Shown: positions 45,270 through 60,400 of the stretch, one piece after another | Layout of the letters: the number at the start of each line of letters is the position of its first letter | How positions within the stretch are numbered: the stretch's first letter is position 1 | Source of the DNA: Pomacea canaliculata | Taxonomy: Eukaryota; Mollusca; Gastropoda; Architaenioglossa; Ampullariidae | Length of the DNA stretch: 64,000 bases | Assembly: GCF_003073045.1 (NCBI RefSeq) | Contig: NC_037590.1 | Span: 13,850,311-13,914,310 of the forward strand | Reading direction: 5' to 3' | The notes under the pieces: model-generated | The model's input: only the letters and a program-made list of their open reading frames with translations | What the model was told of the DNA's origin: nothing | Database searches by the model: none | Program-made: the position numbers and the translations under genes

Positions 45270-47130
45270 ATGAATGCTGGTCCTGCCAAGTCCGAACAAC
45301 CTGACACAGGTCTCTTAATAGAACATCTTACACAGATAGAAGGTCTTGCTGAGAGTATTCTTGCTGACAAGCAGAAGTTGATCAATTTAGACAGACAGAG
45401 AAATAAGACACGGGAAGCAATAAGGTAAACTTCTCATAGCTTCTAGTTCCAATATAGAGAAGCATCGCTTTTAACATGTGATTTCTGTTTGATCATATTT
45501 TTGTGTGCATGATGTTTCTTTTCTGAGATTAAGGCAGAAGTTGAATTAAATTTCCTAGTTGGTTGTGGTTTGTGTGTTAAGGGAAAACATCTTGAGATAT
45601 TTTTTCTGTTTTTATTATGTTTAACTCATCTCCATCACCACAGTCTCCAAGTCTACAGAAGTAAATAAGTCACTGAAATATTCAGCTTTGCTTGATCTTT
45701 GTGTACTTTTGATGCTAAAACATTTAGGATCAAAAGAGGAGTTTTGCAATGTCCATCAGTCACTCAAGGGATTAATGGTTTTATTGGTTTTTAAATCATA
45801 TAGGATACTTCAGAAAGATAAATCATCAGAAAAGAAATGGGTCTGTTATGGAAATATGTTTATTAAGATGGAGAAGAGAAAGGTATCAAGGCTTCTGGAT
45901 AAAGGTGAGTTTTGTTTTTTTAAGTTTAGTGAATGTTTTCTGGATTTACATAGATCTAAATAATTGTCGATGAATAATTGTTGATTCAGCATGCTGTGCC
46001 ACAACAATGATTTTCTGTAAATTGCACAAGAAAGAATCACAAAGGACTTCTTTGTTCTTTCAGCATTGTGCATTGAGAAGCCTTTAGGACCAGTTATTAT
46101 TTAACTCAGAACCCTTTCTCATTTTCTCTACTGCTAAATGAGTTTGTTGTCGTTTTATTCAAATATAAACGCTGTTGTTTAATCCCAAAACACATTAAAC
46201 AAAGCTTTATCTTTCCTGTGCCTTCTTTGGCCATGCTGTCTGGAATTCCTTCCCCTTATTGCTTTCTACAGTGACCATCTTGGAAGCTTTCAATGTTGGC
46301 ATTGTGACCTGCTTCTTTTACAGATTATTCCAGTTGTGTCATATTTGACAACACTGTCCATCCATGAGTTTCTCCCATTTTGCCAAGACATACTATTACC
46401 ATCTTGGATGGTCCGAAAAACTTTCAACTGATGCATGTACTAAACCTGCTATTTCCCTTATTCTATTTCGTATTGATCACAACATCTCTCTTCTTGCTGT
46501 TCTTCCTGACTCTACTATCCATAGTCCAAACCAATACTGCTCACTTCATTTTCTGGAAAAAAGAAAACCGATCACACCACTCCTTTCTTTGTTGATTGGC
46601 TCCTTTTTTCTAAATCCATTGAGTACAAAGCCAATATCCCCTGTTACAAGTGACAAAAAATTCATCCCCTACACATAGCATTGTTGTCTCTAATCGCTTT
46701 CCAGTCTGGTTCTTTCTCTTCCTTATGCATATGGACCCATCATGATCATGCACACTTTGTATTTCTGTGTTCTCCTGTGCCTCTCATTTTACTATTTTCT
46801 TTTTAATTGTTCTTTGTTGTACTTTTCTTGGAGCTTATGTTTCAAGGGGCAGATATGTTATTAAACAACAGCAATAGTAATGATGTGTATGCTTGATAGA
46901 ATTTAGTAATTTTTTTTTTCCTTCTCTGTTGATATATGGTGTAGGTGTTAGTTTTTAACATCACTGTTTCAGATTTTGATGAGATTGAAAAAGAAATGGC
47001 AAGTACACGATCTGAACTGAAACCTAAAATGAGTCAGCTTCGAGATATGGAACATGAAGAAGATATACAAGGATTTAATCTGCAACCACTAAGTGCTGAT
47101 GAACTGAATTCACTGAAAGATTTGTTGTGA
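45270..47130 (+). CDS. PDRG1: p53 and DNA damage-regulated protein 1 (prefoldin-like subunit)
   Basis: Exons 45270-45424, 45804-45904 and 46973-47130 give 137 aa (human 133), with junction phases in agreement. PDRG1 is a small coiled-coil prefoldin-like protein of the URI/R2TP (PAQosome) assembly, which helps build RNA polymerases and PIKK kinases. Hallmarks are LTQIEGLAESILADKQKLINL, here read as EGLAESILADKQK then DRQRNKTREAIR (human ADKRQIVDLDTKRNQNRE), VCYGNMFIKM (human VCFGNMFIKM), and the C-terminal GFNLQPLSADELNSLK (human GFNLNPLNQDELKALK). The start chosen is MNAGPAK, giving the family length. The frame is open a little further upstream to an ATG at 45225, but that falls before a likely splice acceptor. 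Confidence 0.93.
46190..46870 (+). mobile_element. Possible decayed retroposon in PDRG1 intron 2
   Basis: FFGHAVWNSFPLLLS near 46230 resembles the WNSLPL region near the end of many LINE ORF2 proteins. The 3' part ends in GGCAGATATGTTATTAAAC like a LINE tail. No intact frame is seen. Weak call. Confidence 0.3.
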
Positions 47131-47211
47131 CTGGAAATGATCACCATATGTATGACAATTTCTATTAGCTTTAACTAAACTTTGCATAGTATCCTTTTTC
47201 CAAGGAAGCAG

Positions 47212-47350
47212 TTGGCCTAGTGCGTAAAGAACTGGTATCCAAACCTGAAGGCAAGCCTTTTTAATACCTGTGTGGTGCAGCAACCTTCCCCCATTTGACC
47301 TGACTACTGAAAATGAGTACTAGACCTTGGAGGGTTGGGGAAGATAAAAC
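47212..47350 (+). mobile_element. tRNA-derived SINE 3' of PDRG1
   Basis: A tRNA-like head GCAGTTGGCCTAGTGCGTAA (A box), a degraded B box around ATACCTGTGTGGTGCAGC, and a body with GACTACTGAAAATGAGTACT. It lies about 80 bp after the PDRG1 stop, so it is probably in its 3' UTR. Confidence 0.6.
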
Positions 47351-50300
47351 AGAAAGGCAGAAGAGATGGGCACCACCCCCTAGGAAAAAAAAAACAAAAC
47401 CAAAAAAACCCTCAAAACAAGCATGTTCCATCACCCCACCTCCCACCCCCCCCCAACAAAGAAAAAAGTGGTCTCGCTTCATTTCCAGTAACTGAAAGAT
47501 TACCTTTTCATCTTTTTACAATATTCTTGCATTTACGAGTGATGCAGTTAAAAGAAATGAATGATGTGCAAAATTTTGTGCTTTCTTTTTCCTCTACAGT
47601 ATTCGACAACTGCAACAAGCAGGAAAATAAAACAGAACTAGTGTAGAAAAAAGCATATTGAGAATATTCTTATTGCCATAATTTGGAATTTGTTCAGAAG
47701 TGAAGAATGTGAGGCAAGAACATGGTGCTGTCTACACCATTAAAGTGTAAAATGTTAGGGCAGGCGTGAATGCTGGACACTTGATACATGCACAGCAAGA
47801 CATCCACAGTTGGTGATGGTGATAATCTCCCCATACGATTCACTTCATTTAATTTATATTGAAAAGCTAGGTTCTTTAGTAACTGATGACAATCAAGAAT
47901 ATGTGAAAACTTGTTCATTTGAAACACAAACTATTATTTCACTTATAATTTAGAACTAAAGTTTCTTATTCTTCCAGCAAAAATTTTAAACAGATAAGAA
48001 GACAAACATAAAACTATTTATGCCAATGTTCATCTTTCAGAAAACTTTTAATAAAAGCATAAGAGAATTTAAACATGTAACATTTCTACTTGTCAGATGT
48101 CCCCAAAATAAGTTAAATAAAAAGATATTTTAAAATGTTTATTGTTCCTTCATTGTGAGGAACTTGTTTTAATGTTTTATTTAATTTGTATTCATCATTA
48201 ATGTTGTATCAGGCTGGAATTTCTTTTCATAATATGTCAGTTTTGTTGCAATTATAGTAGCTCACCGATGTCATCTTCACATCACCTAACCTTGGAATGC
48301 TTCCTAAGAGTTGTAAAATGGTGAAAATATCTTCTCTAACATTGATTTAAATAAATGTCATTTATTTTACCAATTTGTGCAGTGGACAGCTAAAAATGTG
48401 TGTGTTGTATTTCAGTGCCTTGTGTCTGTGATGTAAAGTGCTTTAAAATACCCATGGTGGTTTCATGATGCTCAGGTCTGTATTGCTAACTATACACAAA
48501 GCATTTTTTTCTACTAACATTTCCGGGGACTAAGTACTCCCACGAACTCTTCCAAGAGAGAACACACCATAAATTCTAATGTTACAGGAAGACTTGTATT
48601 ACTGTCATGACAGCTTTTGTTGTTTCTCATGGACAGAATGACTCATGTTATGTAATTGAGTAACTTGAACAAACAAAAGTCTACAACCTTCCTGTACACA
48701 AAAAAAATTATTACTGCCAAAATTTGGTTAGGATTAGCAAATGGTGTGGAGTTGCATAGAACACAAAGAGACAAGTCATCTTCACACTGCTTTGTTAATA
48801 AATTATGAAATATTAAAAAGTCATCTTGTAGACTTAATAATGGGCTTTGTCCCCTTTTTTCTGACCTACATTTTCTTAAGTATTTGATGGTTTTTAAACC
48901 AATTTATTTAACTAAGCCCTCAGAGCTTTATTTTAAAGATCTATGTGTATAGGTTTGCTTTATAAATACATAACTGCAATTTGTTTAGAGTTTTCTATTC
49001 AGAGTTTATAATAAAAATGTGATTGTATGTGAGGTAGATGGGACAAATTTATTTGTTACTGTGTAAAAAATCTGGACATTCACGATCGTAGAAAAACAAA
49101 AATCACAGTAATTTGCTCAAAAATCATTAAAAATAAAGATTGTCTACAAACTCTTACCTGAAATGGAGGAGGCACAATTACAGATAACGTGGTTTAACCA
49201 TGTGAGTAAAACGGGGTTGGGGAGAGATGGAGTAATTTTAGATTAGAGACAGCATAAAATATTTAAAAAGAAAATCAAAGTAACAGATAACATCATACCC
49301 TCATCACCATATATGTGATCAACCTCGGGCAAATAAAAACTACATAATTATTTTTAATGATATATCACCCACTCACACATTTGTTTTTAATACATTTAGT
49401 GGAATGCTTCATTCCCACCTGCAGCTAAAGAATTTCACATCTGATAGGTTGCCTCATAAGGCTGTACAGTGTTAACGGTGTGAAAAAAAAAAGGTAAAGT
49501 CTATAACAAGCCAGAGTTGATATAAAACACTGATATAAACTTTCAGTCTATGTTGACTAAATCTACAAGCAATTGTTCACAGTAAAAGTAACAAAAAATC
49601 TGAGTCTTATACTCAGAACATGTATTACATACTATGAAGCAGAGGTGAAAAAACCATTTAAGTACACAATTGGGGTTCATTTTATGCATTTTTCCATAAA
49701 TTCACTCTCACGACCATGTCATTGTTAACAAAAAAGGAACTAATGTTCAGAATATTGTGAATTTAACTACAATATAGTGTTTGTAGGTGACGCACAACTG
49801 AATCTTTCATTTTAACACGTCAGCTCCAGTTATTTACTAACTATAATCAACGTGCTCTTTGGTCTCGGGCTATTGATGCAACAACGTTGGGTTACCCAGT
49901 AAAACCCCTTGGTTCCAAGTAAATGTCTTTTAAGACTCCAAGAACACTTTTCACTTCACTTCACTCCCTAAATATACTTCAAAAAATATTACACAGATGA
50001 AATAAAGCAAAAGGAGAACAATGAAGATCACAAATATAGTGAACCAGGCAGATGAAAAATGTGGCTCAAAAATAATACTTAATAGTATAATGTCATGGCT
50101 TTTTTGCTAAATGATCACAGGAAAACTTGGAAGAACAGAAAGTGTGAAAGATTGTCAAAGGCAGCTATGTAAGAAACAGAAGGCTGCTTTTGTAAAATAA
50201 TAAATTTCACATATGAAGATGCTGGGACTTTACATATATGTAAAAGCCAAAATTTTCAAGAAAATAAATTTAACAAAAAAGTAGAAATGCAGTCATTTTA

Positions 50301-50390
50301 CCCACAACTGTACACCTAATCACCTTTGAGAAAAAAAAAAAAAGCATAATTCAAAGCATAAAATTAGGGAATAATGCAGATACAACTATC
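47351..50390. other. PDRG1/PLA2G6 convergent spacer
   Basis: About 3 kb of AT-rich sequence without a supported gene. It starts with the PDRG1 3' UTR, and AATAAA signals are frequent (for example near 48050 and 48115). The C-rich and A-rich runs at 47380-47465 are low complexity. Confidence 0.45.
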
Positions 50391-50700
50391 CACCAAGGTA
50401 ATTAATAAGTGCATTGATATAGTGTCTTTATCCAGTTCCAGCTGGAGTCAAAGAACATTACTTGCAGGCATACAAGCACCCACTTTATCAAGGCAGGCAT
50501 CAAATATACTTTCATCACACAGACATCACAGCACAGACACACAGGCTGGACAAAATCTGGAGAAAACCATGGTCAACCTGTTACCAAATGTTTTAACCAG
50601 AAAGAAGGATGTTGGAGCTGGGATGTGAACCCATGACAACCAGTACTCACTGCTGTGGCAACAAATGCACTAGTCCCAAAGTATGCAACCACCAGCGAAA
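50390..50700 (-). mobile_element. tRNA-derived SINE downstream of PLA2G6
   Basis: Minus strand. The head has a B box GGGTTCACATCCCAGC (about 50610-50630) and the body contains GGTTTTCTCCAGATTTTG. The tail ends in CACTATATCAATGCACTT. The plan is similar to the element at 58925-59095. Confidence 0.6.
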
Positions 50701-51446
50701 TAATCATGAAAAACTGGTATTCAGCATCTGCTTAAAAATTCTAAAGCTTCATAACATGACTTAGTCTTATGTAAACTTGTAATTTCTAAAGAAAATGCAG
50801 AAATGTTTTCAGGAACCAGAGTTTGAAAATAAACTCTCATAGTCTTTAGATTGCCAGTCAGTTTATTTAGAATCTGCTGTTGAATTGTGTAAATCTTCAT
50901 GAGATTTAATCAAACCTCTTGAAGATGATTTTAAAGAAAGTATTTTTTTAATTGTCAATTCAACTTTCACTTAACGGAACAAGATTTCCTACTGGCATCT
51001 GCTGGTGGGACAAAGTCTACTGTTCTTTTATTTAGAAACAGAAATAAATGTGTTTATATTGGGATGCATATATAAACTGGTCATCATGTTTTACAATGAA
51101 GAGGACTCCAATTTATAATTTATTACAGTTTTATAATTTATTACAGGTTACAGTTTTGACTAAGACTGCTCAAAGTTCCCTTAGCTCTATTTACTACTAG
51201 CCATACTATCTACTAGTTGTAATATATGTAAAAAGTCATATAAAGCTACTAAATACTAACCTTTTTAATGAGGATATATGAAATCAGATAACACTAACAG
51301 GGAGAAAACATTCTTCTGAAAAAATGTTAAGAAACAAAAGAAATATTTTACTCAGTGAAATATTTCTAAAAAAAATGGTCAAGAAAAAAAAAAAAAAGAA
51401 AGTTATGAAGTTTATATAGCCTTAATTCAAAATGTGGCAATCTGGT
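50701..51446. other. 3' flank of PLA2G6
   Basis: AT-rich, probably the 3' UTR of the minus-strand PLA2G6 gene. No other feature seen. Confidence 0.45.
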
Positions 51447-54400
51447 TTAATCTGTTTGAGGTTTCAAGAGATTTGCAAGCTCATGGACACGATGTCTGTT
51501 AGCAACCATGTAGCAGTGGGTCTCCCACATCATGTTTATGAGCTTTGCATGATCATGGCAGTCCAGTGGGATGTCCTCTGACAGCTGGGGGCTGAATCGA
51601 AAGTATGGGACATTGATCATGCTGCACCAAGCCCTGGCCCGATCTACTACACGCCCTTCTGATAAGGAGGCCTAGAATGACACAGTAAGTTTTATTAGGA
51701 AGGTCATATCATGATGGGGAGGGTGAGAGACAGGATAGTAGGTTAGAGATAAATACAGACTGTTTCATTTATATTTTAAGATCTATGTCTTCTATCGTGA
51801 GTGTATACATGTGTGCGCATGCAAACACACACATGCACCACACTTGTGCAACTACAGTGTGGTAATGCAAATTGTTTCTAACCTGATCAATCAACAAGCG
51901 GCTTAAGGAGAATACTCCAGAAACAGCTCGATAAGCTTCCAGTATGCCTTCAGGACGAAACACATCCAAGTTTTTTACTGTCACAATGGGTGGTCTGCCT
52001 GTCCCCAGTGAGACAACACATCCTATAGGTCTTGCCAAGTGGCCTTGTCCCTAAGCACAGTTGATCATCATAAAATGATAAGGAAAGCTGAAGACACTAT
52101 GAGTGATAGATTATTAAAGTAAGTGAATGGAGCTTTAAAAAAAAGCAATGAAAAATAGCATGTAAGACAAGCTTTAAATTTCATTTCACACAAAGAAAAA
52201 AATAAAAGGCTTGTCCTATGTAAAACAATTTTGTATGCAGTTTTGATCTTGTTGCTTATATGTGATACTTGATATTTGCAAACAGTAGATTTTTTGTGAT
52301 ACTATACCCCTAAACCTCATAGTAAATTGATTTCTTTTAATTATATTTTCAAGGAACATTAATTTCTAATTTTTCTATGTAGCCAAAAAAGACTATATCA
52401 TCTTTGAAATTTCAAAGCAGTTTTCAACTCAAGACCAATATCAAAGAATCTTTTGCTCCTTGGAAGCTTATGCAGTTAACAGAAACAGGGACAAAGTGAA
52501 TAAAACCACTTTTCACTATATTTCAAGGTTAGCTTTTAATTTTAATACAGTAGTGGCAAAACTGTATGCCAGAAGAGAACAAGGAGGTGATATCAGAACT
52601 AACTGTCAGTTTTAGGCCCATGTTATACTCATGTATCTCTGTCATCATATCCAGGGTTGGGTTGTTTGAGATAAGACCCCCATCAAGGAAGCGCCCAAAA
52701 GCTCGGAAATATGTTGGCGCTGCCCCTGTGCTGCGTGCAGCTTCCCAGATAAGCTGATCTGAGAACAGAAAATGCTCTACTCAACATTAAATGATAAATG
52801 CTAAATGTGTCCCTTTTGTTGGGATAAAAACCCCACTTTCTGACTTTAAAAATAAAAAATGTGTGTGGGGGAGATGAAAATTAGACAGAAATATACATAA
52901 TCATGTAAAAATTAATGATTGACTATTTAATTATGAGCATGAGAGAATTATAATAAAGCTGGTGAAAAATTAATAAAAGACAAAAGTGTAAAGATGAAAT
53001 GTAACTAGTGCTGTGATAGTAGATCTGAAAATTAAAACAAAAATAATTAAAGACTTCTAGTTTTCATGATAATTGAAAATATAAAACAAGATTTAAGGCT
53101 CACCATCTGGAGAAGAAACATATGGAAATCGTCTGCTCTCTTCTTTATCCAAATGTGGCTCCTCGAAAGGCTGCTCATATGTACGGAAAATATGCATTGC
53201 TGCTGGATACATATCTGCTACAACAGCTGTGATCATCACTCTAAAAACAACCAGAAGTAAATATGACACAACTTTATTTATCCCAGAGGGAAATTAGTAA
53301 GCTCTTCATACTTTTACAACTATCAATCGAAAACCACATAGCTCACCATCAACACCCAATAATATTCATACCTGTCACACAGACTTTTACTAACCAGACT
53401 CCCTTACAATCACTGACCACAGAGTAACCTTGACTTCTTTAACTTCTGAGCCTGTCCTCACTATGCTGGGAGATCTGCCATTGAGAATTTAACCTTTAAC
53501 GGCAGCCAGACTTCTTTCTTGTACTCTATAGTTTCCTATCCACTTATTTTCTTGCAATATTTTATGATATAGTTAATACAAATAAAAAACCCAACAACTA
53601 GTGAATGACTAGATAAAAGTTATACTAACTGTATAACCTTTACAATCTTAAAGACTTTTATTCACAAATTCAACACAATAATTGTTAAGCATTCCACTTA
53701 TTCAAATATACTTCTGCCCTTCTTTGGTGAAACATACTTTGGATGTTTGATGTCAGACATGACTGAATGCTCCCCAAACTCTCTTTTCAGCATGGTCTCA
53801 AAAAGCTGGCTGCTGTAGGGGCGATTACCTTTGAAAACTTCATCTTTCATTCGTACATATAGACCTTTGATGTAGGCAAGAGAAAAGCCTGCACACATTA
53901 AAAAAAGAGTGCCACTCAATAACAACTCAAAATTAACATCAACAAGTTTAACACATTTATTTAGTTATTTACTCATAGAGAACTGGTCAGTACAAACCTC
54001 TAGCAAGAGCAAGGGCAAGAATGCCACCTGTACTTGTGCCTCCAATCCAATCAAAACACTCTTGAATAGGCTTGCCCAGAGCTGCTTCTATCTCCATGAG
54101 GATCTGAATCAGCACCAGACCTCGGATGCCTCCTCCATCCAAACTTAAGACCTACACAACAGAAAACCATTCAAGATCATCCTTTTTGTAGATTGTAATG
54201 TGGTTCAGATTTATGGGGCTGTCAAGTGCTTTATTCTATGAAGATATTAGCATGCATCAGTCTCCCAGAGATTTCTTTAGCTATTTTATAAATCTCATAT
54301 AATGAGTGTGCTGATCTACCCGTTAAGCTGTTTTTACAACAATTTACCAGTGACAGACTACAGCAGATTGAATCTTATATACACCTGCTCCAATTAAGTT

Positions 54401-57400
54401 ACTGGGATGGCCCAGACTCTGTAACAGGTAGACATTTTTGAAGATGTCTTCAATTCTACATGATGATAGGCATGTCCCGCTGGAAGAGTTCCATAAACTT
54501 ACATCAGGCTGCCCATTCTGTGTGCCTGCATGAAGGACAAACAGACTAGGCTGTCCTTTGTTGTTTTGATCATGCTGCTTCTAAACGTTACTGTATACAA
54601 ATGTATGTAGTCCACATCTGAGTCTGAATAACGATTGTATGAGAGTCTGTCTGGTGGAGCGAGTATGAAAAAGTGATAGTATTGTTGATTGTTGTAGTTG
54701 TTGTGCTGTGAGGTTGTAATACTTGCTTTCCTATATAGTTTAGTGTATTCCTTGTTACTCCTCGATGAGATTAGGGCTGCAACAATACCTCGCCAGCGAA
54801 CCCAGTTTTGGGCAGCCCCTTACTCAGTTGGGCCCACATGGTTCTGACGTCCTTTGCCTTGCTCTCTACTATTCTTTACCAAGTCTGCTTAGGTCTCCCA
54901 ACTCTCCTCTTTCCCTGAGGATTCCAGGTAATTACCTGCTTGGCAATGGTGTCAGCTGGTTTGCGCAGGGTGAATCCTATCCAGCCTCATTTGCACTTTT
55001 TGATGTCTTGGCTAGTGACATTCCTGGTTGGTTCTTTTCCACAGGCTGCTGTTGGAGATCTTTTCAGGCCGTCTTATTTCCAGAACATGGCATAGGCATC
55101 TGTTGGTAAAAGTCTGGAGGTTGTTGTTGATGGTGTTTGCCACTCTCCAGGTTTCAGAACCATACAGTCGGACTGCTTTTACATTGGTGTTGAAGATGTG
55201 GGTTTTACTGCGGAAGGATAATGCTTGGGAGTTCCAGATGGGGTGTAGGTTGTTGAAAGCATGCCTGGCCTTGTTGATGCGGCTTTTGATGCATCAACTT
55301 TATTGATAATTCTCCCCAGATAGGTGAAGCGGTCTGTTTCCAGGATGTTCTCTTCTTGAAGTTAGATTGGGTGTTTCTGCTTATTGTTGATTCTCTATAT
55401 CACTTCACTGTATAGTTGGTACTAATTGATCTCTGGATTAAATAAAGTTATGTTTTATCATATATTACCATCTGCCTATTTAAAGTAACACATTCTAATA
55501 ATCATTCAACTTACGCGATCACCAATATTGTTAGGAATTTCCGTCATCTCCAGAACTGAGCCAGAATTGTTGGTCACTGTAGCACTCATTCCTTGTGCTG
55601 ACAAGAGCTCATCAAACATGGCTAAAGAAACAGGTGCAAATAGGTTACACACTGTCATAATTAATGCAAAATACAGAGGGTAATCCCAGTCTATCCACTA
55701 TCAAAATTTACGAACAGCATATAGATAGGAGGTGCAAAAAAAAAAAACACAAAAAAAACCCATCTTAAAATTTTGGTGTATAAGAAATCAATTCACAAAA
55801 TTTCATCCTAATTGAACTTAATAACTGGAAAAAAGTTATGAAATGTTTAGATATTTTTATTATCACCAAACAAGTAAATAATGAAGGGAACAATCCCTGT
55901 GATGAAGCAATTTAAAATATATACTTAATGGCTTTTCACAATAAGTAAATTTTTAAAATAATGTAAACAGCTAGTGTACTAATGTAAATAGAATACATAG
56001 AAAAAGTAAGAGAAATCTCACTGGAATTCTTTAACTTGTTATCATTATTGTTATTTTTAAAACCTTACACCTACCCACACTGTCTACTCTCATGAGAAGG
56101 GACATGGTTTTATCAGGAATGCCATTGTGGCTTCCCTCTAACACACAGCCAGCAGTGCAGCCCTTGATCTCTGACCCACAGCGCTCAGCCCCAGACACAT
56201 GCAGGAGATACAGAATGAGTTCACTGTTGCACAAAAGATAGAAACTTAAAAAAGAACAAAACAAGAAAACAAAACAAAACCAAAAAACCCTCCACATCTA
56301 CAAGCCATTATTATGCAGTAACAGTGCTCATAATCTTAAACGTTTCCATCCTTATAAGTTGTTTGTAAATGTCTAAGAACACTAAGATAAACTTTTCACC
56401 ATTTATAGTCTGTTCTCATTTGATTTCTTAAAAGTTATTGATTTTTCTGAAATCTCTGAAGTACCTCTTGCAAAGTTGAGGAGGAATTATCATGTTTCTG
56501 TTTAAACCCAACAAGGGCGGAGATGGGGCCCATGACCTTTAGTAGGCAGGACAATAATGAGCATTTCAAGCAGCTGGTTGCTTTTAATGGAGCAAAATTT
56601 AAAGAATCTTTTGGCAACTTTAGAGAGAGCTTTGGTTCAACAGTAAAAAGTGTTGACTGGTATCTATATAAATGAATCTACTTTTTTTTTGTGGAATTAC
56701 CTGTTTTTGCTTTTTGAGCTTGAAGCAAGATGACGAGGAGAATGATTCTCATTATTTTTGATGTTGGGATTTGCGCAGAACACGATATATGTCCTCACCA
56801 TTTCTGGATTGTCATCCTGTTATAGACAAATGGTTTTGAATAGTGTTTTCACTGAAATTATGAACTGTTATGGCCAGACTAATTTAATAGTTCATGCATT
56901 GACGTAACAATGTCAGATTGCGTGGTTTAGTTTGTTTGAGTGCATGTTTGTATGCAATTTTTGTAAGTAATACATAACCAGAGACTTACCTTAACAGCTT
57001 TGTGAAGAACAGTCTCCCCATGACCATCCTGTACGTTACAGTCAGCACCATGACAAAGAAGGGCAAGTATACACGTCCTTCTTTTCTCCCTCATCATCAC
57101 AAGGAGAGGGGTCTCCTCTTCCAGGTTTTTTAGGTTCATGTTACATCCTAATGCAGCCAGCTTTATTACCACCTGTTAGTCACACACAACAAACACACAT
57201 ACACACAAATAAACACACACATGTTAACCTCCCAAAATGGATGGGTAATGGTAAAGTACACTCACTATGTACATATGTACCTTCTTTCAACAACACAAAA
57301 AAATGCCTTTTTTGGCTGTCCAGGTTGTGATATATTTGTCTCCTGGATGAAAGATATGACAGGACAATGTAAAACACACCCTTCTAACAGAATTAAGCTC

Positions 57401-60400
57401 TCGTGTATGTCCAAAATAATTTAAAACATACACAGACAAGTGGACTTTCAGGAAGAAAAATAAACACATTTAGGGGAGTGAAATGCAAATAATATGAATA
57501 TACACTTACAACAAAAACCAAATTTCAAATTTCAACACTCACAGTGGTAAATTAAAAAAACTATATACATCTTTAGTTTCTGCATAAAACAATCTATTCA
57601 ATTAAAGTAGCGAGCATTTTTTTACTCCCTTTATCTACAATAGCTATAGTATTATTATATGAGCAGGATTTAGGTCCCTGGCTTTTTTCTTTCCAATCAA
57701 TAATTGTCACTAGCATGCAGGAGGTCAGGGTCGAACTTGAACCTCTATTGCTTCTAGATTTTACAAAAGTTAATTCTACTTAGTGTATGGTAACTAGGAC
57801 ATGGGCTCAGGCTTAAAGCTTTAAAGATATCAGTGGAGTGAGAAGTAGGGTTTCAAGGTATCAGTAAAATAGAGATATGCCCTGCTTGATCACCTGCAGG
57901 TGTTTAAGGACAGCCTGGTGAAAGTCTCAGGGTGATGTCACATGGAAAAGTGATGTCCCTCACGTGTCTTATGTTGTGCACTCCAAGGTCAGTAAAAGTA
58001 ATATTATCTGACAAAAGTAGAGGTCCAACACTACACCTAGCAACGACCATAACAGGTGATAAAACCAGAGCAGGGGTGAACACATCGACCTGCTTTCTAA
58101 GACACAAAAGTACATGCCACCTCATGTCATGCACTTGTGCCCTAGTCCTGCTTGGTGGAAGAAGCTGTAACTTGGGCCTTGCCTTGATTAGACAAGTATA
58201 CAGTAGGTGTGATTCAGAGGTCTCTCATCAACACTGAGATTTTCCCATTCCTGTTAGTCAATACACTGGGACCTCAGAGCTCAGAGAATGTTCTTTTATA
58301 CCCTTTGTACCTGCTTATGGTAGTATAGGCATTCTCATTTTTGTTTTTTTTTTGCACAGTGTGTAACATGTTGTGCTTGGGTCTAAACTAAACTGGTCAT
58401 TGACACAGCCTCACACAAGCCCTAAATGCATACTTTTTCATACTATGCTTCACATACTGTGTGACTTGTATGTTTATGAACCTTATAATATATATAAAAC
58501 TAAACCACATATATAAACTTAATAGAATCCGAAGCTATAACTGAAATATCAAAATCTGACTAAAAATTTTCTGTTGAAAACAGCCGACAGATTGATCTGA
58601 TAAACAATTGTCCTAAGAACCTCAAAATAACAAATACAGAGAAGCAGTATTTAAAGGTATGATATGACACTAGACATTACCTCTTCTGAACATGCATGAT
58701 GGAGTGGTGTACGACCAAGAGAGTCTCTGATGTCCAGGTGCTTGGGATAGACTGAAGTGATAGCTTCAATTGACCTGTCATTTACAAAGCTTATGACATT
58801 ACATTTCTCAATTATGCACAGATGAGATTCCCAGACAAGTTACAAGTTCTTATGTTGTTGAAATTTTATTGTTTCACTTTTCTAACATATACTTTTCACA
58901 GATAAAATGTAATTGTATGTTTCAACTGGGGACAGTTGGTGGTGCAGTGGCTGAAGTTCTTGTTACCACAATAATGAGAACTGGGTATCATGGGTTCATA
59001 TCTTGGCTCAGACATTTTCTGGATGTGACATCTATTTACAGGGCTGAGCATTGGTGGTCTTTTCTGGGTACTCTGGTTTCCTTGACACCATGTGTGTGCT
59101 CTTCATTGTGTTGTGTATAGTGTACTTGTGTATGCAAAAGCAGTTTGGCCGATAATATCTTACTAAAACATTTTAGAGGTTTAGACATCAGTTACATATT
59201 TATAATTAAAAGGCCGAAGAACAATTCCCTGTGCACCCTTTGTTTGACTGATGTTCTTGTTAAACATGTACTTTGCTGGTATTTACTCCATGAACATATG
59301 CTTGAATCTTACCTTATGTCTCCATTGCTAACTGCAGCATGGATAGGCAGCAATGAAAGATTGTTGACGGCAGGGTCAGCACCTGCCTGAATCAGAATCT
59401 GTGTTGCTTCTGGAAGTTTCTTTAAGCATGCCAAATACAGAGGTGATTCTCCTTTGTTGTTTGACTTATTAATGGTGTCTGATTTGTCATAGTCTTTCAA
59501 CACCTATGGAATAAAACAAGGTGAATGTTGCATTAGTCTGGAAACTTGCAATTAGGAAAATCGAATATTTTTTCCTCCTTGCTGGATGATTAAGAGTTAA
59601 CACAACAATATTAATTAGCTAAATCAATAATTTAAACCATGTAAATAAGTAACACTGTAGATGGATGGAATTTGTTAGGGTCCATGACACTAGGCTTCTT
59701 CTCTCTGCCTTTGTACATATGCTAGGAATTATTCTGTGATTCACGTGCAAGCTCAAAAAGCCATGCAAGGGCAGAAGAGTAAAGTGTAAAGTAACAATTA
59801 AACCCCTTCGTCATATATACAGAAAAGGTACTTTTAACATAGCAGAAGCAGGCCGCTTTGTGTCAGCCTGTAGCATGCTAACATGCATTTGACGCAAAGA
59901 ACAAATTTGTAAAATGTTTGTGAAATGTTTTGCTATTACTACATGCAAGGTAGCTGCTAAAAACATTTGACACGCTACTTCCCTTTGATTAAATTAACCC
60001 ACAGGATTTTCAGCCTTTTCAATGTTATTCTTTTTTCTGGTGAAGTGAAGCAACATGCCCAAAGACACTAATGTTACATGTGTTTACTTAACGTTTTGTG
60101 TAGCAAAGTCATCAGAATGATATATACCTTGTTAGTCTCCTCATTTTGGATAAACTTCATTTGTTTTAGAGGATCTAAGTTTACTAAAGCGACACAGCAG
60201 CAGACATTTTTATATCCATGATATTACTGTAACTAAATTTTTAAAAATCTTTTTCTAATTAAACATATATGCATATTTAAAAAAAATGTTATTGCTTCAA
60301 GGTACAAACAGTTAATTTATACATAATTTTATAGATAACAAGTAAAAGCTTCATAGCAATAATTCTATAGTAAGAAATAAAACCTTTGTAAATTTTATTT

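Noticed and set aside
53066-53260. 64-codon plus-strand open frame
   Set aside because: It is the antisense of PLA2G6 exon 13, which is supported by splice phases and protein alignment.
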